64,000 bases of DNA from Rhyzopertha dominica (taxonomy: Eukaryota; Arthropoda; Insecta; Coleoptera; Bostrichidae), in the NCBI GenBank assembly GCA_025024175.1, contig QCXZ01000053.1, forward strand, positions 13,206,001 through 13,270,000. Reading direction: 5' to 3'. Positions 1 to 9,529 of the stretch are shown here, in pieces. Under the pieces are notes generated by a model. That model was not told the DNA's origin, ran no database searches, and saw only the letters and a list, made by a program, of their open reading frames with translations. Made by a program: the position numbers and the translations under genes. How positions within the stretch are numbered: the first letter of the stretch is position 1; each line of letters starts with the position of its first letter.

Positions 1-301
1 CCATGTCTCTGTGTGCGTTTTTTATAAGCCTTCTAATGATATGCGGTTTGCATAACAAATTTGAATCATTCCTAGCGATTTAAAAAAATGTTATTTTATT
101 ACAGGAAATAGCTTTTTCAAGTAGGCAGCTGTCAGTGCTATCAAAGTCAAATAATAATTTGTCTATTTACTACAGTCACTAATTATATAAATAAGATAAT
201 TATCACTTGATGAATTTCACTCATCAAGAATTAATCAACATGGTTTAGTGTATTTGTGAAAGCCATCGAAATATTTATTTAAAAAAATTTATCCCCCAAA
301 G

Positions 302-876
302 TAGTGATGTTGATTTTAAATCGATTTTTACAAAAATCTATTTTAACGTTCAAAAATCGATCTTTTTGAATCGATTTTGAGTTGCTCGATTTTTGAAGAG
401 ATCGGAAAAAGTGTGCTTGAATCGGAAATAATTCAGTGATGTCCAGATTTTGTTATAATAAACTCACTGGCTACTGACTAAAATGCTGAAATAAAAATAT
501 GCAAACGCGCAAGGTATGTGGCGACATATAGTCAAAAGCTGGACCAAAGGTACTTCAATAATTCCTTTTACCTATCACAGAGAGCGCTCGCCAAACGGTC
601 AAACGTTAAAAGCCAACCAATTGAAAACGTGCATGGTCATCATCCGCGTATATAAAAAATGTAGTTGTTAATATAATGTAGTTTTCTTTTATTTATATGT
701 CAATAGTTAGCAGTATCAAACAATTACGGTCTCATTTAACACAGCCTATTTTTGATTTTTTGAAATCTATTTTTAATCAATCTTTTAAGGACGATTTTTT
801 GCATGAATCGATATTAACTATTTCGATTTTCTATTCATGCAAAAATCGATTTTTTTGGTTGGTTGCAACATCACTA
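302..876. mobile_element. hAT-like MITE with 8-bp target duplication
   Basis: The two ends are perfect 11-bp inverted repeats (TAGTGATGTTG at 302-312, CAACATCACTA at 866-876). They are flanked by an exact 8-bp direct repeat, CCCCAAAG, at 294-301 and 877-884. An 8-bp duplication with this kind of terminus is typical of hAT elements. The 575-bp interior is rich in ATCGATTTTT-like words in both orientations and has no transposase, so this is a non-autonomous copy. The open frame at 697-927 crosses the right end and is not a gene. Confidence 0.85.
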
Positions 877-949
877 CCCCAAAGTATGCCGATGAACACC
901 ACCAAGTTGCTTCTTTTCAAAAACTAAGACAAAATTCTGGTAGCGTACT

Positions 950-1309
950 AGAAGAAAGAATTATTAGGACATAGGATTTATGAAGAAACTGAATGGAGTT
1001 TTCTACTTTGGTGCTCTATCATAGAATTGTTAGGATGAAAATTTTCCTAACCGATGGACAAGAATAGGAGGCCCCATTGGTTTGCACCTCGCACACCTGA
1101 TTTAACCACGATGGATTTTTTTGTCGAGGGAAAATTGAAGGAAACAGTTTATAAGATTAAACCAACAACTGCTGAAGAATTGAAAAATAAAAAATATAAG
1201 CATTTCAATCAATCGACCACGACACGTTGCTAGAGAAACGCTGCCTTTTGAAAGGCGATTGTCGCTTTGTATCAAGGAAAACGGTTCTCTATTTGAACAC
1301 CTACATTAA
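950..1309 (+). pseudogene. Relic of a DUF4817-type (Tc1/mariner-like) transposase, C-terminal part
   Basis: Broken frames resemble the last third of an insect transposase of the same broad type as those at 38.5 and 50.4 kb. In order, these are an ENFPNRW-like stretch near 1030-1045, a WFAPRTPDLTTMDFF stretch near 1080-1120 that carries the catalytic Asp block (usual form WPxRSPDLTPLDFF), KETVYK near 1140-1160, and a terminal CIKENGSLFEHLH followed by TAA at 1307-1309. At least two frameshifts and several stops separate these pieces. The upstream catalytic Asp regions are not recognised. The hAT MITE at 302-876 inserted just upstream, possibly inside this older element. Family assignment is by motif only. 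Confidence 0.65.
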
Positions 1310-1856
1310 AAAGCAGCTCTACTGTTTCTACAGTGTTTGCTCATAGGTACTTTAAAATGACTTTTTAATTGCTACTTGGGTTTCTCGGGCGTTTATAAGC
1401 GACCTATCGCAACAGATTGTTTGCCAACCTTGTTATAAATACTCCAACAATAAACCAACCATAAACTAATTTCGAAATTAGAGGGTCATTTTAAAATTTT
1501 TTTTGATAAATGTTCATTATTGTTTTTGTTAATTGTTCTACTAAGTACTTACAGTGATTAATAATAATGTTACCAATAATATTGTACATTGTAATTAATT
1601 GATTTAACAAATTCACAGATTAGGTTGATAGTAGCCTAGTTCAGAAAGCTAACAAAACTTCTTGTATTAAAATAACATTTTTTTTTAATCAAATATGTTG
1701 TGCAAACTGCAAATCATTGGAAAGCTTATCCAAAATGTGTCAATATTTGAACACTTTTGCGCATTGTCACACCCTGCAAAGTTTCTACTCAAAGTGGACC
1801 ATTTTTCATATTATAAGCGATTTTGAGTTTTTTAGCAAATTTCCACTTACATATAT
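1310..1856. other. No gene recognised
   Basis: A+T-rich DNA with no coding frame, paired repeats or RNA motif that I can support. It may hold the 3' end of the preceding transposon relic, but no matching terminal repeat was found. Confidence 0.5.
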
Positions 1857-1909
1857 CTACTAAGCCTTTAGTATACAGGCAAAACCAAAAAGCCATGTTG
1901 TCTCTACTA

Positions 1910-2140
1910 CGAGCCCTAACAACTAAATATTGGGACGATTGCAATTTTGACTAAATACATCGCTCGGTTTTAAAAAGGCGTGCCGTGCGTTGCAGCTGAG
2001 TAGAATTCGATAACTTTACCAAGTATTCCGTCAACTCTAAGCATATTTATCAAAAGCCAACTTTATTTTTGATTGCAAAAATGATACAATATTGACACAA
2101 TGTGTAATTTCTGCTGACAACTAAATATTGGGACGTTCAT
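1910..2140. repeat. Left IR/DR-type terminal repeat of the Tc1-like element
   Basis: The repeat contains two direct copies of ACAACTAAATATTGGGACG, an outer one at 1919-1937 and an inner one at 2117-2135. Inverted repeats that each carry two direct repeats, the presumed transposase binding sites, are the IR/DR layout known from Sleeping Beauty-like Tc1 elements. The stop codon of the transposase gene lies just inside this repeat. Confidence 0.85.
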
Positions 2141-2145
2141 AAAAA

Positions 2146-3238
2146 CTAGTAGGTGGTGACATCCCCTTTGGCCTTGATCACCGCGCGAATTCTGGCGGGC
2201 ATACTTTCCACTAATTTCTTGCAGAATTCAGGCGATAGAGCATCCCATATTCGCTGAATTTCTTGTCGTAAGTCCGCGATTGTCCGTTGTGGATGATTGC
2301 GCAAATGTCTCTTCATTTCATGCCATACGGCTTCGATAACATTCAAATCGGGGCTATTTGCTGGCCAAGATAAGACGTTAATGTTGTTGGTTCCAAACCA
2401 TGCCTTAGTGGTGCGGGCTGTGTGACTGGACGCACCATCTTGTTGAAAAATACACTGTCCTTCAGGACAGAGGACTTCAAGACTGGGAAGTAAACAATCT
2501 TGCAAAATTGATTGGTACTTCGTTGCATTTACGATCCCCTCTATAAACATTAACTGCCCGACACCTTCAGCGGACATGCAACCCCAAACCATCTGCCCCT
2601 TGGCAAACTTGACTGTTCGCTTCAAACAATCCTTATGGAATGCCTCATTTTTTGCCCTGATCACACGTTTACGACTGTCACCAACGCAGACATCAAATTT
2701 GGACTCATCGCTGAAGATAACTTTTTTCCAGTCATTATAAGTCCATGTCACTTTCGACTTTGCCCATATTAAGCGACGCTTCTTCTGTTCCGCAGTTAAT
2801 AAAGGTTTTTCTTTTGCCTAAAACCATGTAAATAATTAAACTTGTACCTAGCTTTGCAGTACAAGTATCATATTTTGTGCTTACTTTGTAAAAGCTCAAC
2901 CCCGAATGATGTATCCATCGACGGCAACATTCTCTTGACAAATTTAAATTTGTTTCGTTATTCCAACAAGCGGTGATTTCTCGTAACGTGCTGCGACGTC
3001 CACCTTTGCAAATTTTGACCAGTTTTCGTTGGTCCCGCGGCTTTACCACAGAAGGTCTACCCGGACTTTTGCCTTTGATTTCTAAAGTGCCTCTGTCGGC
3101 ATAGTATTTGGTAACGTTTCCCACTGATGATTTACTTAAGTTCAGCTCCGTTGCTATTTTTTGTATCGACAACCCCTTGCAGTACATGGAAATAATAATT
3201 TCCCGAACTTTTTTGACAATTGGCACACCTCTCACCAT
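2146..3238 (-). CDS. Tc1-like DD34E transposase, two exons, frame intact
   Basis: This cut-and-paste transposase is read from 3238 to 2885 (118 codons) and then from 2817 to 2146 (223 codons plus stop), 341 residues in all, the usual Tc1 length. The junction joins SFYK to AKEKPLL without a frame change. Residues 1-110 form the paired helix-turn-helix DNA-binding region (KIATELNLSKSSVGNV is the first helix-turn-helix, with a GRPS hook near residue 60). The catalytic residues are Asp155 (FSDES), Asp245 (QQDGAS) and Glu280 (NVIEAVW), with 34 residues between the last two. No stop or frameshift was seen. The start is the first ATG after the inner right repeat. Whether it is expressed is unknown. 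Confidence 0.9.
2818..2884 (-). other. 67-bp intron inside the Tc1-like transposase gene
   Basis: On the minus strand the donor reads AAA|GTAAGC and the acceptor TTTTAG|GCA, with a pyrimidine-poor but T-containing 3' end. Removing it joins two otherwise out-of-frame halves in phase 0 and restores a family-typical protein. Without splicing the first frame runs into a different frame and loses the catalytic domain. Confidence 0.85.
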
Positions 3239-3329
3239 TTTTGACGCAATAACGACGACTGCTCGTCACCAACAATTATCACTGACAGTATCCAACAAAC
3301 ACACCGCGTGTATCATTTGTTTTACCATA

Positions 3330-3555
3330 GCCGTCCCAATATTTAGTTGTCAGCAGAAATTGCACGTTATGCCAGGATTGTGTTATTGCGTCAGTGAAAA
3401 ATAAAGTTAGCTTTTGAAAAATATCCTAAGAGTTGACTGAATACATGTTAAAGCTAGAATTCTACTCAGCATCAACGCACGGAACGCCCTTTTAAAACTG
3501 AGCGATGTTTACGGTCAAAATTGCAATCGTCCCAATATTTAGTTGTTAGGGCTCG
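3330..3555. repeat. Right IR/DR-type terminal repeat of the Tc1-like element
   Basis: This is the inverted counterpart of 1910-2140. The inner copy of the 19-bp repeat is at 3332-3350 and the outer copy at 3528-3546, both in reverse complement. It lies upstream of the transposase start and probably also contains the promoter. Confidence 0.85.
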
Positions 3556-3557
3556 TA

Positions 3558-3632
3558 GATCTAAACTGTACTGATGAGTTATAATGATAGCGAAATAGAT
3601 CTATTTGGGGTTCGTCGCGGTGCAGACAGCAT
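3558..3632 (+). ncRNA. Hammerhead ribozyme motif, copy split by the Tc1-like insertion
   Basis: The core CTGATGA is at 3571-3577, stem II GTTAT/ATAGC at 3578-3591, GAAA at 3592-3595, and the stem III and cleavage region TAGATCTATT follows at 3596-3605. The outer stem I strand lies on the other side of the transposon at about 1895-1907 and would pair with GTGCAGACAGCAT at 3620-3632. The cleavage-site base is U rather than C. With 1.65 kb inserted in stem I, this copy should not fold from one short transcript. Confidence 0.65.
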
Positions 3633-3657
3633 AGCATAGAAATGCAATTTAAGGACT

Positions 3658-4140
3658 GTTGGTATTAAATAATAAATAAAAATAAATTTTACATTTTAAA
3701 CCGATCACAATAATCTACTGAAAGCCAACGCCTTAATTAAAGAGTGAAAACAAAAAATACGTATTTTGGGATTTCTGATATAACTTGAAGTCGTTTATCA
3801 CGTCTAGATTCCATGGTGGTAGGCTCACCTATCGTCCCCAAGATTTCTCTCGTCCGTGGCTATTTTAGCAGTGTCCTTTTAGCCCTTCTTTATTTTTCCC
3901 GCTACCGTCTTTCTGTGGATTTCAATTAAATACGAAATACTTCAATCATGCGCAGACGTATCCGTACTACACAGTAATTATATTATATCATGTTCTTCCG
4001 CCTTGACAGCCCACAATTTCTTTCTCAACTGTTGAGTTGCTTTCCACATTTCAACAACGTCCGTAGCATTACTATCTGCCATTGATTTATACATCTTGAT
4101 CTTATTTATAGTCTCTACTTCATTGCTCTATAAAATTGAA
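3658..4140. other. No gene recognised
   Basis: Unremarkable sequence between the split ribozyme repeat and the foldback element. No coding frame or repeat was recognised. Confidence 0.5.
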
Positions 4141-4402
4141 TTTAAAGTCTTTATGTAAGTAAAAATTTAGATGGCAGTGCCATCTGTCAGCATTATACTG
4201 ACATGATGATAGAACAACCTAGCAGCCTTAACGGGTATTACTTCCTAAAGAAAGTGGCCTGTAGCCTGATAGATTGATGCTCCGGCATACTTCGATTTGA
4301 CAGCAGACCTCCACGGCACTTTTTGCGAGCAGGTAGGAATTGACATACATTAAAATACATCATACCAAGCCTTTGGTATATAGGCAAAACTAGTTCTATA
4401 CC

Positions 4403-4492
4403 GTGCTGTCTGCACTAGACCTAAACTGCACCGATCGGCTATAATGATAGCGAAATAGATCTATCTGCGGTTGGTTGCGGTGCAGACAGCAC
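4403..4492 (+). ncRNA. Hammerhead ribozyme motif, core mutated
   Basis: GTGCTGTCTGCAC (4403-4415) pairs perfectly with GTGCAGACAGCAC (4480-4492). AACTGCA (4424-4430) pairs with TGCGGTT (4466-4472). Stem II is GCTAT/ATAGC with an AATG loop at 4438-4451, and GAAA follows at 4452-4455. Stem III and the site TAGATCTATC end at 4465, the predicted cleavage position. The catalytic stretch reads CCGATCG instead of CTGATGA, two changes that should abolish cleavage. The surrounding helices are the best preserved of all copies. Confidence 0.7.
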
Positions 4493-4736
4493 AGCATAGA
4501 CATGCATTTTAATGTATGTCGGTTCTTGCCCGCTCGAAAAAAGTGCCGTGGGGCTTGCTATCAAATTGAAGTATGCAGGAGCATATCAATTTGTGAAGCT
4601 ACAGGTCACTTCCTTTAGGAAATAGTAAACGTTAAGGCAGCTAGGTGGCCTTGTCATCATGTCAGTGTAATGCTGACAGGTGGCATTAGCATCTAAATTC
4701 TTACTTACATACATCATACCAAAGCAGTCCTACACC

Positions 4737-4826
4737 GTGCTGTCTGCACTAGACCTGAACTACACTGATGAGCTATAATGATAGCGAAATAGATCTATCT
4801 GCTGTTGGTTGCGGTGCAGACAGCGC
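4737..4826 (+). ncRNA. Hammerhead ribozyme motif, type I, core intact
   Basis: The conserved core is complete: CTGATGA (4765-4771), stem II GCTAT-AATG-ATAGC (4772-4785), GAAA (4786-4789), then a minimal stem III (ATA/TAT around GATC) and a UAUC cleavage site ending at 4799. Stem I is closed distally by GTGCTGTCTGCAC (4737-4749) with GTGCAGACAGCGC (4814-4826), which gives 12 Watson-Crick pairs and one G-U pair. The proximal part of stem I has two mismatches (ACTACA against TGCTGT) that are absent in the copy at 4403. A self-cleaving RNA is inferred from the fold only. Confidence 0.75.
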
Positions 4827-4857
4827 AGCATAGACATGCATTTTAAAGTCTTTATGT

Positions 4858-7481
4858 TTACATAAATTCTCTCTTATCACTGCATTTTTATGAAGACAAA
4901 CACCTCTAGCTACAAAATATTCCATCTCAGCTATATTTATTGTCAGCTCTCACGTATCGTAACCATCGTAGAGGTAGCTTGATTGTTGTTATGCACAGCC
5001 GTGAATGGTTTCTCTGCTTCAGTTGATACACCCATAACGTTGCACTTGCTCCACCAAAGCTTCATTACTGATTTCAAGTATATATTGAAGACCGAGAATG
5101 TGGTGTACTTCCAAGTCTTAATCCAGCTAATTGTTTTCCGAAAAAATTATATAACTATCACTGAGGTTATTTGACTGACTCGACGTTTCGATTACATCTA
5201 TGACCTTTGTCAAAGATGAGAACTTCCAAAAATTGTCTGACACAAGTTCAAACAATAGGATACGAAGATACGATATCACGATTTGTTACCGTCCATTTTT
5301 CCATATATTTTCAAAGCTTGTTTAATTTCATTTTGAAGCTATTTCCGTCATTTGTGTAAGTGATATAAAGCTGATAGATGTTCTTCACAGGGCTTCAAGG
5401 TTCACCGTGCATCCGAACCAACCTTTCTTTTACCGACTTGCATTCATCTTCTCAATTGGGTTAAAAATGTAATTATTCATTGGTTTACTTCCTACAGCTT
5501 TAAATTTAATAATTCGTATAACCTATTTCGTTTTTCGCCATAGTGTGCGCATATGGTTTCTTGTTTTATTTTTATCAAATCAATATTTACCTATCATTCC
5601 ATCAATACATTTATTTATTCATTTTTGTTATTGACCTTTTTCGTCTGATACTTATTGTTATACTCCAGTTTATTGTCACATGTCACCATGTCACATTCAT
5701 ACTGAAGCCCCATGATATATAAATAACTCATATTACATAATTTAGCGTCAACAATACTTTGTTTAAACTACCTGTACTGAATATTGTGTGAATACCTCAT
5801 TATTATTATTTTCAACAACTAGTTTTGTCCATGAAGAAGCTGCCATTGGCCGTACTAAATAGTAGCATGTACAACATTTATGTCCTCTTTGTTCCTCAGC
5901 ATCCTCGTACTTCAGTTTGGAGGCTTTTGAACAGATAGACTCTGGTTGGCCAGTTAGCTGCATCAACGTATATTTATAGATGAACTTTTGTTTGTAACGA
6001 ATGTCCTTGATTTTTAGGCTGTGAATAGTAAATGTCTATGAAAATCTTCCCCTTGTCACTTTTATCAAGTGCTTCAAGAAATACTAGTATTCTGTAATTC
6101 TTTTGATAATACGTGGGTATCAACTTTTCCTAATAGCAGTACATTATGTTATTGAAACTGTTCAGAATCGGATAAAGTGTATTGCCGTGATCATCCTCTT
6201 TGCAACTATGAAAGCAATCCCAAACATAAGACCTCCATCGTTTTGGCACAAGAACGAAACAAACTGTTTGCGCGACTATAGGCCACGTTGTTACATTTGT
6301 GGCACCTCTCACTCTGAAACGAGCCATCATAATGAAATTGCATGGGATAATGCAATCCTTCTTATTTACCACATGTGGGTTTTTTTTATGAGACTACTAA
6401 ATTATACAATGTACTAAATGTATGTGATTTTAATCTAAGCCCTACAAATAGAGTAATGTATGAACGCGAAGAATTTTATTTTAGAATAAAACTCTTCCTT
6501 GCTCTTTGAAAGGTTAAGTAAAGCTTGACGTTCGAGTGGAATCGTAAAGAATAATGGGAAAATAATGCAAAGATAATGGAACCACACACACAGGCTTAAG
6601 TCCTTTCCGATTCACAGCGGGGAACACCATTACCATTGGATATAAAAACCTAAGAAGAAAACCCTGCATGGTGCACAATCAGACTTCTAAAAATACATTT
6701 CGCGTAATGTTGAAAATGCTTGGTGACTGCTAAGATTGCAGAAGTTTCAATTTTTTACTATGTAGCGGAGATGATTTAACATTTTACCTAATTACTGTCA
6801 CGAGTAAGTCTGAAAAGTCTCTAAGATAGTTGTAAATAAATTCAAGTCACTGTTTGTTGTCAACAACAAAACAGAAACTTTGTTGTATTGTATCATCCAT
6901 CGTTATACGGTGTTTAAAAGTTATTGGAATCGGGACAAAAATAAATCATTTCTTTCAAGTGTCAATCCTGTTTCTTCGTCAGACGAAGAAGTAGCGTCAG
7001 CAAACATGTGTGGTTCACGATCTCACAGTCCTCTCATTTTACATGTCAAAACTTCCAGCATACACCGCTTCATGTTATGAGTCGTATGTTTTTTCACATT
7101 GACCACATTTATAGAAGTTTGTCTGGATAGAGTACAAAGTTCAAACTTGGTTACTCAACCAGTACTACAACCTACAGCCTTATTGAATCCGTTTATAATG
7201 TTTAGAACCTTGCTAAAGTGACAAACATGGCCACGAAACAAGGATAAACAAGAAAACAGAATTAACACTTGACAAATACGTATTTAATTTTTGACCCAAA
7301 CCTAATAATTTTTAAACACATAACAGAAACTTTTGTCGCTTTGCGTTGCATAATTAAGAAAATATATTGTGATATATTTGGTTCTGAATGTTGAGGACTC
7401 AAGTGTTACTATAAGCTAATGCTTTTGAAAAAAGTTGTATTGTGAGGTAATGTAGTATTCGGTGTTAAAGAGTATTAAAAA
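4858..7481. other. No gene recognised
   Basis: No supportable gene. Short open frames near 5763-5966 and 6103-6417 lack splice context and family resemblance. A CxxC pattern (RCYICGTSHS near 6287) faintly recalls the cysteine-rich tail of piggyBac transposases, but nothing around it supports that. Confidence 0.5.
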
Positions 7482-7483
7482 TA

Positions 7484-7855
7484 TACAGGGTTTCTATAAA
7501 TGATTCATGCATCCAGGGCGCTTATGGAAAATATCGATTTAATCAATTTGCCGCTTCTCAGCAAAGTTATGTATACTTGTCATCTGTGGATTTTTGAATT
7601 ATTTGATATATTTTAATATGAGAAAACGCCTGGGAGTGTGTATTTTCAACATATTTTGTAGTGTTTTGTGGGATAATTAACTATAAGGTTGCAGAAAGCT
7701 CACATTTCGTAGCTGTGGGGTGGTGACATTTATCTGCTACCTTGAATACTATCGCCGTGCATGTTGTAGCTTGGCAGCAATTACAAATGGGCGGCACAAA
7801 GAATTCAGAAGTCAACGCCGCCCGCGGTGCATAAATCATTTATAGAAGTCCTGCA
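7484..7855. mobile_element. MITE of mariner type with TA target
   Basis: Terminal inverted repeats begin TACAGGGTTTCTATAAATGA at 7484 and end with the complementary TCATTTATAGAAGTCCTGCA at 7855. TA is present outside both ends. There are three mismatches in the outer 20 bp. The 372-bp interior is non-coding, although its right half is noticeably GC-richer. It resembles the many short TACAGGG-ended derivatives of Tc1/mariner elements in insects. Confidence 0.75.
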
Positions 7856-7857
7856 TA

Positions 7858-9105
7858 AGCTTGTAAAAAATAATGTGTTTATTAATAAAGACAATGGGTT
7901 GCTTAACAAAATTATTCCATCCCTGTATTGCATTCTTCTTGAAGTAGATACGGGGCTGTTGTTAATTCTTGTAAGATGGTACCTGAAACAAGAGAAATAT
8001 GGTTAAAACAAACATTCAAGTTCTTGACATCTGACTGATTGGTAATTAGTTGTAATTGATCATTGGATTACTAGTTATCTACCTAGACTCAAAACTCACA
8101 TTAGCCTATAAAGGAAGACACGTTTCCAATAGCAACCAAAGATGAAATAATATCATCTAGAGTGGAAAGTCTATTTTTACAGTAATGGATAGGCTATATA
8201 AAAAAGAGCTGATCTTTTTGCTCTTAATATGCCTTTTAAAAATAGATCTCTACTTTGTTTGCCAATCTGTCCTGAAGGACATACTGAAATATTATATGGT
8301 TGAAAATGAGAGAATATATCAAGTTAGCCCAAGTAATTTTGAAATCTTATATTTTTACCTTACGGAACAGAAACTTTATTTTATGTATAAAAACCTTATT
8401 AATACACCAGCACTTCCTAGCATTTAACTGGCGTTAAAAGGCAGTCCAATAGCATGGTTACGAAACTGTCCATAGAATGTGTGTTAAGTTGCAGCGGAGA
8501 AGGCTTTTCAAATTATTCTGTCTAGCTGTTGCATTAAGCGACTATATCGGGAATGTCGCCTTAGAATCTTAAATTTTATGCAAGTAGCATTCATGGCTGC
8601 TTAATTGGTATACTCAAATGTTGTAAGTGACGTGAAAACCCTTCGTTGCAACCTGGAAACATACCTCAACACGAAAGTATTGGATTTGCTATTGAATAAT
8701 TAAGTATAAAATTATCCATAATCAGTATACAACACTGCTATCAATTATAAATGGTAGCAGTGACCTTCGGAACTAAATTACCACTTTAATTTCGTTCAAG
8801 GACGTGATAAATTATTTTAAGGCTAAACCACGTAGAATATGTAATGTCAGCTTTTTTTATTTTTAGCGTACAACAAAACTTCTGCCCAACTATTCTTCTA
8901 TGTTCCTTGCGTGAGAGTACGTAAACTAATGGTTAGGAATGCAGATACAGTATAAATATTGTATCATATCCAAGATGTAAATCATGCTAAAGACGTCGCA
9001 AGTATATTTGTGTACTCCCACTTGTTTAACAAAAGAACGAGGATGATATATACCAGTCGAAATTTGGTCATAACATAAGTTGTCATTGTCCATATTGAAC
9101 ATGTT
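7858..9105. other. No gene recognised
   Basis: A+T-rich sequence. An open frame of 80 codons at 8185-8427 has the hydrophobic, low-complexity composition expected by chance in such DNA, and it has no splice or family support. Confidence 0.5.
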
Positions 9106-9109
9106 ATTA

Positions 9110-9525
9110 TTTTTTAGAAAAGTGTATCATTATTTATTCATTACCAGTCGTGACCAAAATAAAACTTATTTATCAAAATTCCCTTTTACTGATTTTTTTG
9201 CAGTACCGCACAATTTCTCTCCATATTTCAATTGTTATTTTTGAAAGAGCTTCCCTCCACATCAATTCCCTCCCTTATGGTCAAAACCATTTTGCCTTGG
9301 TGTTATGGTCGTAGCAAATTTTGGCAGTGGTCCAAACACGTTCTATCGGACTAGTTTCTAAGATTGTATACGCTCAACTAAATGACCATGACTACTGCAT
9401 AATTTGTCATACCCTTCTTTCTGCGGTTTTGTTCTAGCTAAATTCTCTCCTGCATTAATAGCGCTATCATTCAATAATAAATGTTCTTTAGGCAAATTTA
9501 AAGAATATTTTTATAATTTCAGTGG
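9110..9525 (-). pseudogene. Relic of a DDE_3-type (IS630-like) transposase, C-terminal half
   Basis: Read on the minus strand, frames give YDKLCSSHGHLVER (about 9420-9375), then SPIERVWTTAKICY (about 9345-9305), then MWREALSKITIEIWREIVRYC (about 9265-9205). This order is that of insect DDE_3 endonucleases: a CxxxGH segment, the SPIExVW segment with the catalytic Glu, then WREAL...ITxExW. Stops and frameshifts interrupt each join, and the Asp-containing half is missing or unrecognisable. It is related in type, not obviously in origin, to the relic at 55.2 kb. Confidence 0.55.
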
Positions 9526-9529
9526 TATA

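Larger units (their letters stand above)
1910..3555 (-). mobile_element. Tc1-like transposon, apparently complete
   Basis: This is a 1646-bp element with inverted terminal repeats of about 225 bp. It starts CGAGCCCTAACAAC and is flanked by TA at 1908-1909 and 3556-3557. The flanking DNA is a copy of the hammerhead repeat. The uninterrupted paralogue at 4403-4420 reads straight across the insertion point with a single TA, which confirms both borders. The two terminal repeats differ by roughly one base in five by eye, so the insertion is not new, yet the transposase frame is intact. The gene is on the minus strand. Confidence 0.93.
4157..4841. mobile_element. Foldback element carrying two hammerhead motifs, flanked by 16-bp direct repeats
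   Basis: The direct repeat TTTAAAGTCTTTATGT is present at 4141-4156 and 4842-4857. Within it, 4157-4365 and about 4515-4705 are inverted copies of each other, around 200 bp per arm. Recognisable matched pieces are GCATTATACTGACATGATGA opposite TCATCATGTCAGTGTAATGC, and CACGGCACTTTTT opposite AAAAAAGTGCCGTG. The loop between the arms holds one ribozyme motif (4403-4492), and a second repeat unit with another motif (4737-4826) follows the right arm. The long flanking duplication suits reverse transcription-type insertion better than a TA- or TTAA-type transposase. The family is unknown. Related DNA occurs at 1857-3650 and 44590-44970. Confidence 0.65.

Noticed and set aside
697..927. 76-codon open frame
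   Set aside because: It crosses the right end of the hAT-like MITE and its target duplication. The composition is that of the A+T-rich repeat.
6103..6417. 104-codon frame with a CxxC pattern as a possible piggyBac C-terminus
   Set aside because: Only two cysteines fit, upstream transposase blocks are absent, and an equally open frame lies on the other strand.
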